Positions 14,539 to 21,400 are shown, numbered from the stretch's first letter. The stretch is 27,215 bases of DNA from Thermoproteota archaeon (GCA_013153105.1 JAADFC010000137.1:1-27215), one strand, 5' to 3'. The notes: a model not told the origin generated them from the sequence alone. A program made the numbers and translations.

Positions 14539-15261
14539 ATGCCGGCCCGAGGCCCCAACGACAGTGGGGCTGCCCGCATGATAGCCTGCGCGGGGCTCGC
14601 GTTCCACGTGCTCTCCTACTACGTGGAGGACACCGGCCACTCCGTGCGCGTCGACTTCGAGTGCGGAGACGGGCTTGTCCGGGTATGGGTCTACGATCCA
14701 GAGGGCTGCGTTGAGGCAAGCCTCGAGTCGGCCGTGAGGGCGCTCCCGCGCCTGCTTCGCGCGCCTCTCCTTGATGTTGAGGGCGGCTGCGGCGGCCGTG
14801 GAAGCTACAGCTTCGAGGGGCTGAGCAGGCTGGTTTACAGCGTCTTCCGCCGCAGCGGGTTCTACGAGTGGCTGAAGAGGGTCTCGGCGAGTGGCCGGGA
14901 GCACTTCCTGGTAGTGGGCTGGAACGGCGCCTACGCCGAGGGAGCCGGGTCGGAGGATAGGGTTAACCTGCCCATGCTCTCGGCGCCGCTCATAGCGCAC
15001 ACGCACCCCGGGCTCTGCTACCCCTCGTGGCGGGATGTCCTCAGCGCAGCCGACTTCTTCTCGTCGGGAGGGCTGGCTGAGGCTATAGTGTCGCCGGTCT
15101 GCGGCTTCATGATGCGTGTAACAAGGCCCTTCAGTCTGGAGTGCCTCGAAGCTCTGGAGGACGCCGCCAACTGTATCAGGAGGGCCGGCGGCGAGGACGA
15201 GTACCTCCAGTGCCTCTCCCGCCTGGGCTCGGCCGGCTGCATCGCCGCCGAGATGCTCTAG
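14539..15261 (+). CDS. Predicted JAMM/MPN-like metalloprotease-related protein
   Basis: The 240-aa protein has no family I can name with certainty. Residues 150-166 (PLIAHTHPGLCYPSWRD) resemble the JAMM zinc motif HxHx7SxxD of deubiquitinase-like proteases: H154, H156, S163, D166. The loop between the second His and Ser is six residues rather than seven. E121 in GREHFLVVG, 33 residues upstream, could be the catalytic Glu. The C-terminus is helical and Cys-containing, and the first 110 residues look like a separate alpha/beta domain. ATG 14539 is preceded by GGAGGGTG (14521-14528) at 10 nt; ATG 14578 is an alternative. It ends on a CTAG shared with the stop of the converging moaA. A role in ubiquitin-like (SAMP/Urm1) or MoaD-like processing is speculative. 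Confidence 0.6.
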   Translation: MPARGPNDSGAARMIACAGLAFHVLSYYVEDTGHSVRVDFECGDGLVRVWVYDPEGCVEASLESAVRALPRLLRAPLLDVEGGCGGRGSYSFEGLSRLVYSVFRRSGFYEWLKRVSASGREHFLVVGWNGAYAEGAGSEDRVNLPMLSAPLIAHTHPGLCYPSWRDVLSAADFFSSGGLAEAIVSPVCGFMMRVTRPFSLECLEALEDAANCIRRAGGEDEYLQCLSRLGSAGCIAAEML

Positions 15262-16373
15262 GCCAGGTAGTCCCCCCACTCCTCGGCTAGGAGCTTCGAG
15301 ACTCTCGAGGGGTCGCGGCCCACCAGCGACAGCGTGCCATCCCTCTTGGGTAGGCCCAGCCTGGCTATGCGCCAGCGCCGCTTGGGGCCTATCGGGGGCG
15401 CGTGGAGTGGACACTTCACGTACGGCTCCCGTAGCCTGTTAACCGCGCGGAGCGCTTCGATGACAGCCTCGACTTTCTCCTCAAAGGAGCTGGCTGACGC
15501 GAGCCGGGGCCTCACCTCTACGGGGGCGCCGCGCCAGTTCAGGCAGGGGATGAGCTTGAAGTCGTAGGTCACCCTTATCCTGGTGCAGGCGGCGCAGAAC
15601 ATGTGGTTGCCCACGGGGCCTACTATCTCTACCCTTACACCGTTGTCTAGGAGTACCACGGGCCTATTATGGAGCCCCACACGGTATCTTATCTCCACTA
15701 TTCTACCCTCAAGCTTCTCGAGCACCCTCCACCTGGGTAGATGGTGCTCCCTGAACGTCTTCACGCCACGGCCCACGGGGTGGAGCTCTATGAACTGCAG
15801 AGAGGCACCAACCTCCGCTGCGAAGTCGACGAGTCTCTCTATGTCATCCTCGTTTATACCCTTCAGTATCACAGTGTTTATCTTCACTGGGACACCGTGG
15901 TCGCGGAGGAGCTTTATGTTCTCAACCACGCGGTCGAGCAGGTTTGACCCGGTTATCTTCTGGAAGGCGAGCGGGTTGAGCGAGTGCAGGCTAACGTTCA
16001 CATGGCCTATGCCAGCGTCTACTATGGCTGGGAGGTGGCGGTGGAGGAGGGATGCGTTGGTGGTCATCGACACGTAGAAGCCGTGCGAGCTGAGCAGGGA
16101 GACTATGTCGCTTAGGTCCTCCCTCAGGGTGGGCTCGCCGCCGGTTATCTTCACAGCCCTCACACCGACCCTCTTGGCGGCCTCGGCTAGGACGTGGATC
16201 TCGTCTAGGCTAAGCTCCACCTCCCTTGCACGGCTCTCCTCGTAGCCTTCCATGTGGCAGAAGAAGCAGGAGAAGTTGCACCTGCCGGTGACCATTACGC
16301 GTAGGTTCGTGAGGGGGCGGCCGAAGCGGTCGTAGAGGGGCGTAGCACCGTCACCCGCGTGGAGTGGGCTCAT
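15258..16373 (-). CDS. moaA: GTP 3',8-cyclase MoaA (radical SAM), molybdenum/tungsten cofactor synthesis
   Basis: Catalyses the first step of molybdopterin synthesis from GTP. The N-terminal SAM cluster motif is C32xxxC36xxC39 (CNFSCFFC), followed by ITGGEPTLR (76-84) and TTNAS. The C-terminal substrate cluster is C260xxC263 and C277 (FCAACTRIRVTYDFKLIPC). The protein is 371 aa, longer than the roughly 330 aa of bacterial MoaA. Instead of the terminal Gly-Gly it carries a basic tail of about 50 residues ending EEWGDYLA. A TTAATTA element lies about 20 bp upstream of the ATG, suggesting a leaderless or near-leaderless mRNA. Hyperthermophiles often use this pathway to supply tungstopterin enzymes. 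Confidence 0.93.
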   Translation of the reverse strand: MSPLHAGDGATPLYDRFGRPLTNLRVMVTGRCNFSCFFCHMEGYEESRAREVELSLDEIHVLAEAAKRVGVRAVKITGGEPTLREDLSDIVSLLSSHGFYVSMTTNASLLHRHLPAIVDAGIGHVNVSLHSLNPLAFQKITGSNLLDRVVENIKLLRDHGVPVKINTVILKGINEDDIERLVDFAAEVGASLQFIELHPVGRGVKTFREHHLPRWRVLEKLEGRIVEIRYRVGLHNRPVVLLDNGVRVEIVGPVGNHMFCAACTRIRVTYDFKLIPCLNWRGAPVEVRPRLASASSFEEKVEAVIEALRAVNRLREPYVKCPLHAPPIGPKRRWRIARLGLPKRDGTLSLVGRDPSRVSKLLAEEWGDYLA

Positions 16374-16389
16374 CGGATTAGAGGGGCTC

Positions 16390-16396
16390 TAATTAA
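16390..16396. promoter_or_regulatory. TATA-like element upstream of moaA
   Basis: TAATTAA (TTAATTA on the minus strand) stands out in GC-rich sequence between moaA and the zinc-ribbon gene. Its centre is about 20 bp from the moaA ATG, so the moaA transcript would begin at or close to the start codon. On the plus strand it could also serve the zinc-ribbon gene with a longer leader. Confidence 0.5.
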
Positions 16397-16536
16397 GTGA
16401 GGGGCGCAGACTATCCCATCGGCAGGTAGGGGAGGCTGGTCGGGGCCGGGGCCGGCCTCAGCGTCGCGGAGAGGCTCTGGCTTGCCAGCAGGGCAGACGC
16501 CTCCAGATGCATGAGTTTGGGCGGGGTGTCAGCGTC

Positions 16537-16785
16537 TTGGCGGAGGAGGGTGTACCCTGTCCACGGTGCGGAGTCAAAATGGAGTACTGGGTCGAGATCG
16601 AGCTGGGGGAGAACGGGCAGCGGCGGATAAAGTACTACTACCGATGCCCGCGATGCGGCTACCGTGTCAGCGACGCAGTCCTTGTCGTTAAGAGGGTTGA
16701 TGGACGTATAGTGGTTGAACGCGAGGAGTATAGGCAGCCCCTGTCCAGCAGGGTTGGCGCCGTTAAGAGGGCTAGAGGCAGGTGA
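16537..16785 (+). CDS. Small zinc-ribbon protein
   Basis: The 82-aa protein has two CPRCG knuckles (C8/C11 and C37/C40) separated by a beta hairpin (MEYWVEIELGENGQRRIKYYYR), a classic treble/zinc-ribbon arrangement. A basic C-terminal tail follows. Proteins of this shape often bind nucleic acid or a larger protein machine, but I do not recognise a specific family. TTG 16537 is preferred because GGGGTG (16523-16528) lies 8 nt upstream; ATG 16507 would add ten residues without a clear ribosome site. The gene is followed by a T-rich tract and the VIT-like gene on the same strand. Confidence 0.75.
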   Translation: MAEEGVPCPRCGVKMEYWVEIELGENGQRRIKYYYRCPRCGYRVSDAVLVVKRVDGRIVVEREEYRQPLSSRVGAVKRARGR

Positions 16786-16802
16786 GGAGCCCGCAGGCTG
16801 CC

Positions 16803-16817
16803 CATCCTATTTTACTC
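16803..16817 (+). terminator. T-rich tract after the zinc-ribbon gene
   Basis: ATCCTATTTTACTCT lies about 20 bp after the zinc-ribbon stop and 60 bp before the next start. It shares the 11-mer CTATTTTACTC with the sequence after glnA. It may end the upstream transcript, or TATTTTA may be the TATA box of the VIT-like gene. Confidence 0.35.
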
Positions 16818-16877
16818 TCCCGAGGCGCGTGGGGCGTCCGCGCGGCTGGGTCTCCCTTAGGAGGGGATACGCCGGAG

Positions 16878-17486
16878 TTGATACGGCGCCTCCTCTCGTT
16901 CCTACGCGATCTCCACAGCTATGCTGATATGCTGGACGCTAAGGAGATTGCTAGGAGGATGTTCGTCACTAACAGTTTTGACGGGCTGCTGTCGACGCTC
17001 GGCATAGTCCTAGGCAACTACATGTATGGCACTGTGAAGGTTGAAAGCTATGTTGGGAGCGTCGTGGGCGCCTCTATGGCTCTCGGGTTCTTCAGCGGCA
17101 TGGTTGCGACGTACATGTCTGAGAGGGCGGAGCGGCTGAGGGAGCTGCGTAAGACGGAGAAGGCTGTGCTGCGCAGCCTGCGGGGGACAATCTACGAGAA
17201 GGCCGCCAAGGTGGTACCGGTCTACGTGGCTTTCTGGAGCGGTGTAGGGGCCATGCTGCTGCCAGTAATCGGGATAGCACCCTTCCTCGCCGCCATGATC
17301 CTGGGGCTCTCCATGCCGGTTTGGGTTCTCGTGTATGCGTCCGCCGGCCTGATACTGCTTGAACTGTTCCTACTAGGCGTCTACCTAGGAAGGATAAGCG
17401 GTGAGAACCCGCTGGTCAGCGGGGCTAGGATGACTGCTATAGGCATGGGGGCTGTAGCGCTCTTCACCGCGCTGAGAGCCTTCTAG
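16878..17486 (+). CDS. VIT1/CCC1-like membrane protein
   Basis: The 202-aa protein resembles the archaeal branch of the VIT/CCC1 metal-transporter superfamily (the TIGR00267-type group, from memory). Features are FVTNSFDGLLSTLGIVLGNY (about 29-48) with the DG typical of the first helix, a second helix GSVVGASMALGFFSGMVATYMSERAER, a charged segment with EKAVLRSLRGTIYEKAAK, and three further hydrophobic helices to the end, five in all. The natural role could be Fe/Mn export, but substrate is unknown. I chose TTG 16878, which has GGAGGGGAT (16860-16868) 9 nt upstream; a longer frame from 16782 gives an unlikely N-terminus and starts in the preceding gene's last codon. Confidence 0.8.
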   Translation: MIRRLLSFLRDLHSYADMLDAKEIARRMFVTNSFDGLLSTLGIVLGNYMYGTVKVESYVGSVVGASMALGFFSGMVATYMSERAERLRELRKTEKAVLRSLRGTIYEKAAKVVPVYVAFWSGVGAMLLPVIGIAPFLAAMILGLSMPVWVLVYASAGLILLELFLLGVYLGRISGENPLVSGARMTAIGMGAVALFTALRAF

Positions 17487-17554
17487 ACGTAAAACGTTCG
17501 CGCTGGGGGCCGCCTGCCGCGCACAGCGAAGAGCTCCTCAGCGGCCCGTAGCCC

Positions 17555-17560
17555 CATATA
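17555..17560 (+). promoter_or_regulatory. TATA-like element upstream of the HD gene
   Basis: CATATA followed by CCCGGG lies 48 bp before the ATG at 17608, predicting a start near 17585 and a short leader. Confidence 0.4.
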
Positions 17561-17574
17561 CCCGGGCGGGCCTC

Positions 17575-17604
17575 GGGTCCGCCGGAATTCTGCATCGGCG
17601 GCCC
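17575..17604 (+). promoter_or_regulatory. Strong inverted repeat directly before the HD-gene start
   Basis: GGG-T-CCGCCG (17575-17584) pairs with CGGCGG-CCC (17596-17604): nine GC pairs with one bulged T and an 11-nt loop GAATTCTGCAT. It ends 3 nt before the ATG, where a Shine-Dalgarno site would be expected and none is seen. It may be an operator or an RNA hairpin limiting translation. Confidence 0.45.
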
Positions 17605-17607
17605 GTT

Positions 17608-18330
17608 ATGGGGGGCGCCTGTCTGGAGCGTTTAACGGCTCTCTGCAGCGGGAGGCCCTGGTGCAGGACGCTGCTAGCGTTCGCGTCGCTCCAGGGGCTT
17701 GATGACGCGCATGGACTGCCTCATAGCATACGTGTCCTGTGCCGTGCTCTGCGGCTCCTCGAGGAGGACCCCGAGAGCTACCCTGGGGCTGATGTGGATG
17801 TCGTGGCTGCAGCAGCTCTACTCCATGATGCTGGGAGGCCGCTTGAGAAGATGACCGGGCAGCACCACGCGGTGCTGTCGGCGAGGCTGGCCGCAGCCGT
17901 GCTTGAGTCTATAGGCTTCCCCGCGGAGAAGATTGGCCGGGCTATCGAGGCGATAGAGGGGCACAGCTATAGTGGCGGAGGCTCTGTCGACACGCCGGAG
18001 GCTTGCCTGCTGCGCGACGCTGATAGGCTCGACGCACTGGGGGCTCTCGGGTATGCACGCATGGTCTACCATGGCTGCGTGATAGGCCGCGGGATAGCGG
18101 ACGCGGAGGAGCATTACCGCGAGAAGCTGGCCCGGCTCCCCGAGACCCTCTGCGGCGCCCTCGCACGCCGGGAGGCGCGTGTCCTGCTGAAGCGCCTGGA
18201 GAGGGTGCTCGAGATGGTCTCCGAGGAGCTGCAAGAGTACCGGGGGGCGGTGGAGTACGCGGTGTCACTGTTAAAGCCCTCGGCCGGCGGGGGCGGGGAC
18301 GCCGGTGGGCGCCGTGGAGAGGCCGTCTAA
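17608..18330 (+). CDS. HD-domain phosphohydrolase
   Basis: The 240-aa protein carries an HD metal site: H39 in HGLPHSIRV, H73-D74 in AALLHDAGRP, then EGHS (H119) and DADRLDALGALG (D137, D139). This order matches COG1418-type HD hydrolases, which cleave phosphate esters of nucleotides or related substrates. The particular substrate cannot be told. The C-terminal 70 residues are helical, ending in a Gly-rich tail that comes from overlap with apgM. The next gene, apgM, begins 26 bp before its stop, so they form an operon. An inverted repeat sits right before the start codon. Confidence 0.85.
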   Translation: MGGACLERLTALCSGRPWCRTLLAFASLQGLDDAHGLPHSIRVLCRALRLLEEDPESYPGADVDVVAAAALLHDAGRPLEKMTGQHHAVLSARLAAAVLESIGFPAEKIGRAIEAIEGHSYSGGGSVDTPEACLLRDADRLDALGALGYARMVYHGCVIGRGIADAEEHYREKLARLPETLCGALARREARVLLKRLERVLEMVSEELQEYRGAVEYAVSLLKPSAGGGGDAGGRRGEAV

Positions 18331-19597
18331 ACTTCTTCTATTGATACTCGACGGCGCCGCCGACCGGCCCGTTGACGGGCGCACCCCCCTCTCGGAGGCC
18401 GAGGCGCCGGGGCTGCGTAGGCTCGCCGAGAGCGGGGTATGCGGCACTCACTACCCGGTAGAGCCGGGCCTCGCGCCGGAGAGCGACCTGGCGACCATGT
18501 CGCTTCTCGGCTACGAGCCCAACCGCTACTACACTGGCCGAGGGCCCTTGGAGGCGCTGGGGGCGGGTCTCGAGCTTAGGGAGGGGCGCGAGGTCGCGTT
18601 CCGGGCCAACTTCGCCACCATAGACCCTGCTACCAGGCGCATTATAGATCGTAGGGTGGGCAGGAGCCTGACCAGCGAGGAGGCCCGGAGGCTGGCTGAG
18701 AGCCTCGACGGGATGAGGCTCAGCGGGGGAGGCTACGCCAGGGTTAAGGCCACCGTGGGGCACAGGGCTGTGGTGATAATCGGCAGCGAGAGCCGCAGGC
18801 TCAGCGCGGAGGTCCAGAACATCGACCCCGCCTATGTGAGGCGGGGCCTCTTCTCCGAGGCCGTACCCAACCCGTCCATGGTTCTGCCACGCTGCGAGCC
18901 CCTGGCCGACACGCCGGAGGCGAGGGAGACTTGTCGCCTCGTGGACGAGTTCATAGATAAGGCCATAGATATACTCGACAGGCACCCGGTTAACGTGGAG
19001 CGGGCGCGGAGGGGGCTCCTCAAGGCGAACGCTATACTCCTTAGGGACGCCGGCGACCGTCTCCCCCGGCTGCCCCCTGTCAGCAGTATTGTGGGCTATG
19101 AGCCCGCTGCCGCGATAGCGGAGATGCCGGTGGAGGTCGGGATAGCCAGGGCCGCCTCCATGAGGGTCTACCCGGTCTCCCCGCCGAGCGGCGACATAGC
19201 CGCAGACATGCCGGAGCGGCTTGAGGCTACTCTGCGCGCGCTTCGCGAGAACGGGTTCGTCTATGTACACCTCAAAGGCCCGGACGAGCCCGGACACGAC
19301 GGCGACTTCGAGAGGAAGAAGAAGGCTATAGAGCTTATAGACCGCCACTTCATACAGCCTCTGCTCGACGAGATAGAGGGTGGCAACGTGGCGGTTCTAG
19401 TGACGTCAGACCATGCTACTCCCTGGAGCCTGCGCAGCCACAGCGGCGACCCGGTCCCCTGGCTGCTCCACATACCAGGCCGCGGAGAAGGCCCGGGAGC
19501 CTTCAACGAGATTACATGCGGCGAGAAGGCTGTCGCCAGGCTAGAGCACGGCTGGGAGCTACTGCCGTACGTTCGGCGGCTGCTCCAGAAGCCCTAG
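18305..19597 (+). CDS. apgM: 2,3-bisphosphoglycerate-independent phosphoglycerate mutase (archaeal type)
   Basis: Interconverts 3- and 2-phosphoglycerate in glycolysis and gluconeogenesis; a member of the alkaline phosphatase superfamily needing two metal ions. The 430-aa protein has LLILDGAADRP with metal ligand D16, the nucleophile region PESDLATMSLLGY (S60), YYTGRGPLEALGAG, FRANFATID, HLKGPDEPGHDGD and VTSDHATPWSLRSHSGDPVPW with the final metal ligands. The length is normal for aPGAM. The start is GTG 18305 within the HD gene; GTG 18314 is a close alternative preceded by GGTG. The overlap suggests coupled translation with the HD hydrolase. Confidence 0.95.
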   Translation: MGAVERPSKLLLLILDGAADRPVDGRTPLSEAEAPGLRRLAESGVCGTHYPVEPGLAPESDLATMSLLGYEPNRYYTGRGPLEALGAGLELREGREVAFRANFATIDPATRRIIDRRVGRSLTSEEARRLAESLDGMRLSGGGYARVKATVGHRAVVIIGSESRRLSAEVQNIDPAYVRRGLFSEAVPNPSMVLPRCEPLADTPEARETCRLVDEFIDKAIDILDRHPVNVERARRGLLKANAILLRDAGDRLPRLPPVSSIVGYEPAAAIAEMPVEVGIARAASMRVYPVSPPSGDIAADMPERLEATLRALRENGFVYVHLKGPDEPGHDGDFERKKKAIELIDRHFIQPLLDEIEGGNVAVLVTSDHATPWSLRSHSGDPVPWLLHIPGRGEGPGAFNEITCGEKAVARLEHGWELLPYVRRLLQKP

Positions 19598-19866
19598 CGC
19601 CACCGGGGAAGATGGGGCTCAGCAGCGCCCGATGCGACATCACACAGCCCCCCGGGCTCATCGCCTCCGGGCGAGTGCTCCGGGAGGCTCCCGGGGGGCT
19701 TCAGCTCCGGTCCACGTCAGCATCCCCACAGTTGAGCTTGCAGCTGCAGCCGCCGCCTAATATTGCCGGGCCGCCCATCCTCCCCGTTGCGGGGGCTTCC
19801 CTCTGGGGCTGTGAGGAGCCCGAAGATAGGCGAGCCCGTGCCGCAGGGGCTGTGAGCGGGGCCTTC
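19598..19866. other. 269-bp spacer between apgM and the converging small gene
   Basis: I find no convincing gene here. It contains a 15-bp dyad CCGGGAG-G-CTCCCGG (19680-19694) and, on the minus strand, a box C-like GTGATGT (19643-19637) and a box D-like CTGA (19622-19619) without a full guide-RNA layout. Confidence 0.4.
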
Positions 19867-20205
19867 CTAGCCGAGCCTCAGTATGAGCGCAATAGCGGGA
19901 CACGCTGCGCGTATACCCTTGTCTATGGACTCGACTATACCCACCAGGTTGAGGGGGTCGCTGCACTCCACGGTTACTACGAGGCTGGCTATTGTGGGCG
20001 GCGCGGTGGGCGACGGTAGAGCGGGTGGCGGAGGCGCTGCGCGCAGCAGGCAGCCGTCCGCTGCTGCTACGGTCCAGGCCTTTGTCGGGGGCGTGTAGCA
20101 TTTGTCGGAGGCTCTACAGAGTACGCCTGTGATCACATCCCTGCACTCCTCCAGGGCCGTGGGGCGCCGGGGCACCAGCTCTAGCACGGCCTTACCCGTT
20201 GTCAT
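19867..20205 (-). CDS. Small uncharacterised protein, weakly Pcc1-like
   Basis: The 112-aa frame from ATG 20205 uses codons like its neighbours and has GGGAGG about 10 nt upstream on the minus strand, so it is probably real. It begins with a strand and helix (AVLELVPRRPTALEECRDVITGV), a middle with Cys residues and a Pro-rich insertion, and ends IASLVVTVECSDPLNLVGIVESIDKG then IRAACPAIALILRLG. The last part, a strand followed by a D-x-L-x-x-x-x-x-S helix, is reminiscent of the KEOPS subunit Pcc1, which dimerises through such a helix. That similarity is by eye only. It is transcribed away from ctaB; the spacer holds operator-like repeats. Confidence 0.5.
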   Translation of the reverse strand: MTTGKAVLELVPRRPTALEECRDVITGVLCRASDKCYTPPTKAWTVAAADGCLLRAAPPPPALPSPTAPPTIASLVVTVECSDPLNLVGIVESIDKGIRAACPAIALILRLG

Positions 20206-20241
20206 CGCCCGCTGCCCTCCCGCCGGCCTCCCTGGACGCCG

Positions 20242-20309
20242 CGGCTGAGCTAAGGTATAGGGGGTTGCAGCGGCTGAGCCGCTTCGCCGTACAGGGTGGA
20301 AACGGCTGA
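20242..20309. promoter_or_regulatory. Three CGGCTGA repeats, one within a 15-bp palindrome, upstream of ctaB
   Basis: CGGCTGA occurs at 20242-20248, 20271-20277 and 20303-20309, spaced 29 and 32 bp, about three helical turns apart. The middle copy is part of AGCGGCT-G-AGCCGCT (20269-20283), a perfect 7+1+7 dyad; the first two copies share GCGGCTGAGC. A TATA-like GGTATAGG lies between them at 20253-20260. This looks like an operator array in the divergent promoter. Confidence 0.45.
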
Positions 20310-20356
20310 AAAAGGTGAGCTGTGGACTGCGGGCCTGGGGTGGAGGCGCCGGGCTC

Positions 20357-21250
20357 ATGAGCGGCTCGGGGCAGCGGGTTAGGGTGGTTGTGAAGACGCT
20401 CGACGGCCTGGTGAAGCTGAAGCAGACTGCGCTGCTGACCCTGTCCGGATATACCGCCTTCCTCGTCGGCGGCGGCGTCCACAAGCCTCTCCACGAGCAC
20501 CTGGCTGTCCTCATCCTATCCTACGCCTCGATAGCAGCTGTCACAGCTATCAACATGTACTTCGACCGTGATATAGACGCTTTGATGCCGCGCACGATGA
20601 GCCGCCCCCTGGCGGCAGGCCTACTGAGCCCCGGCAGCGTCCTGGCGGCAGCTGCAGCCATACTCGCGGCATCCATACTAGCCAGCATCTACCTGGTCAA
20701 CATCTACTTCGCAGCAGCGATAATCCTAGGCTTCATCTTCGACATAGTCGCCTACACCCTCCTCCTAAAGCGGCGCACACCGCTAAACATCGTCGCGGGG
20801 GCCATAGCGGGCGGCGCCCCCGCCCTGGGAGGCTGGGCGGCCGCCACTGGGGTAGTTGACGTGAACGCCCTGCTGTTCTCCCTGCTGGTAGTCTCCTGGG
20901 TCCCGCCACACATATGGTTCCTCGCGACCTACTTCCGCGACGACTACCGCGCCGCCCGCATACCCATGCTGCCGGCCGTCACTGACCACCAGATGACGGC
21001 TGTGGGCATAGGGCTCGGCTCGGTTATGATGGCCTACAGTGTTGTAGGCCTCTACCTAACCGGAGCCATAGGCGTGGCCTCGCTGGTCTACAGCCTGGCC
21101 GCGTCAATCCACATATTCGCTCTCGCCGTAGGTCTCAGCACGCTGGAGAGGGGCCACAGGGAGTACGCCTGGAAGGCCTTCCGGATAGTGAACATGCACC
21201 TAGGCATGAGCTATCTGATAATGATACTTGAGAAGGCGCTTGCAATGTGA
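20357..21250 (+). CDS. ctaB: Protoheme IX farnesyltransferase (heme O synthase)
   Basis: A UbiA-superfamily membrane enzyme that joins farnesyl diphosphate to heme b to make heme O for heme-copper oxidases. The 297-aa protein has about nine hydrophobic helices. The signature is NMYFDRDIDALMPRTMSRPL (N66, D70, D74), the Mg-diphosphate site of the heme O branch, followed by KRRTPLNIVAGAIAGGAPALGGWAA, WVPPHIWFLATYFRDDYRAARIPMLP, all typical of CtaB rather than other UbiA prenyltransferases. ATG 20357 is preferred, with GGTGGAGG upstream; GTG 20315 would add 14 poorly conserved residues. No oxidase subunit gene is visible nearby. The prenyl donor in archaea could be longer than farnesyl. Confidence 0.9.
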   Translation: MSGSGQRVRVVVKTLDGLVKLKQTALLTLSGYTAFLVGGGVHKPLHEHLAVLILSYASIAAVTAINMYFDRDIDALMPRTMSRPLAAGLLSPGSVLAAAAAILAASILASIYLVNIYFAAAIILGFIFDIVAYTLLLKRRTPLNIVAGAIAGGAPALGGWAAATGVVDVNALLFSLLVVSWVPPHIWFLATYFRDDYRAARIPMLPAVTDHQMTAVGIGLGSVMMAYSVVGLYLTGAIGVASLVYSLAASIHIFALAVGLSTLERGHREYAWKAFRIVNMHLGMSYLIMILEKALAM

Positions 21251-21256
21251 AGCCTA

Positions 21257-21324
21257 GGGCTGTGATGTGGAGAAGCGGTCGCCGAGCAGAGGATGCGATG
21301 ACGATACTCCCATGGACTGAGCCC
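21257..21324 (+). ncRNA. Likely C/D-box sRNA between ctaB and argF
   Basis: The plus strand shows stem half GGGC (21257-21260), box C GTGATGT (21262-21268, one mismatch), a 13-nt guide, box D' CCGA (21282-21285), a spacer, box C' ATGACGA (21298-21304, one mismatch), a 12-nt guide TACTCCCATGGA, box D CTGA (21317-21320) and stem half GCCC (21321-21324). The GGGC-N-C...D-GCCC ends and CCGA box D' are identical to the sRNA at 5709-5773. The D guide would target U in TCCATGGGAGTA at its fifth base. Less perfect than the first sRNA, so less certain. Confidence 0.55.
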
Positions 21325-21400
21325 ACGCCACCAGCCCCGAGGCGCTGCCCCATTTTCCCCCCGGCAGCCCACGTCCGCCGCTCCCGGCGGGTGTTGGGCT

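Noticed and set aside
19614..19664. Minus-strand C/D-like set (GCGATGA, GTGATGT, CTGA followed by GCCCC) in the apgM downstream spacer
   Set aside because: Guide lengths are irregular, D' abuts C' directly, and the outer ends do not pair, unlike the two accepted candidates.
19701..19778. 25-codon minus-strand frame with a Cys-rich GGGCSCKLNCGD segment
   Set aside because: GGGGAGG directly abuts the ATG with no spacing, the frame is very short, and I know no matching family.
19516..20019. Plus-strand 167-codon frame overlapping the apgM end and the spacer
   Set aside because: Low-complexity Pro/Ala/Arg composition, starts inside apgM in another frame, and opposes a better minus-strand gene.
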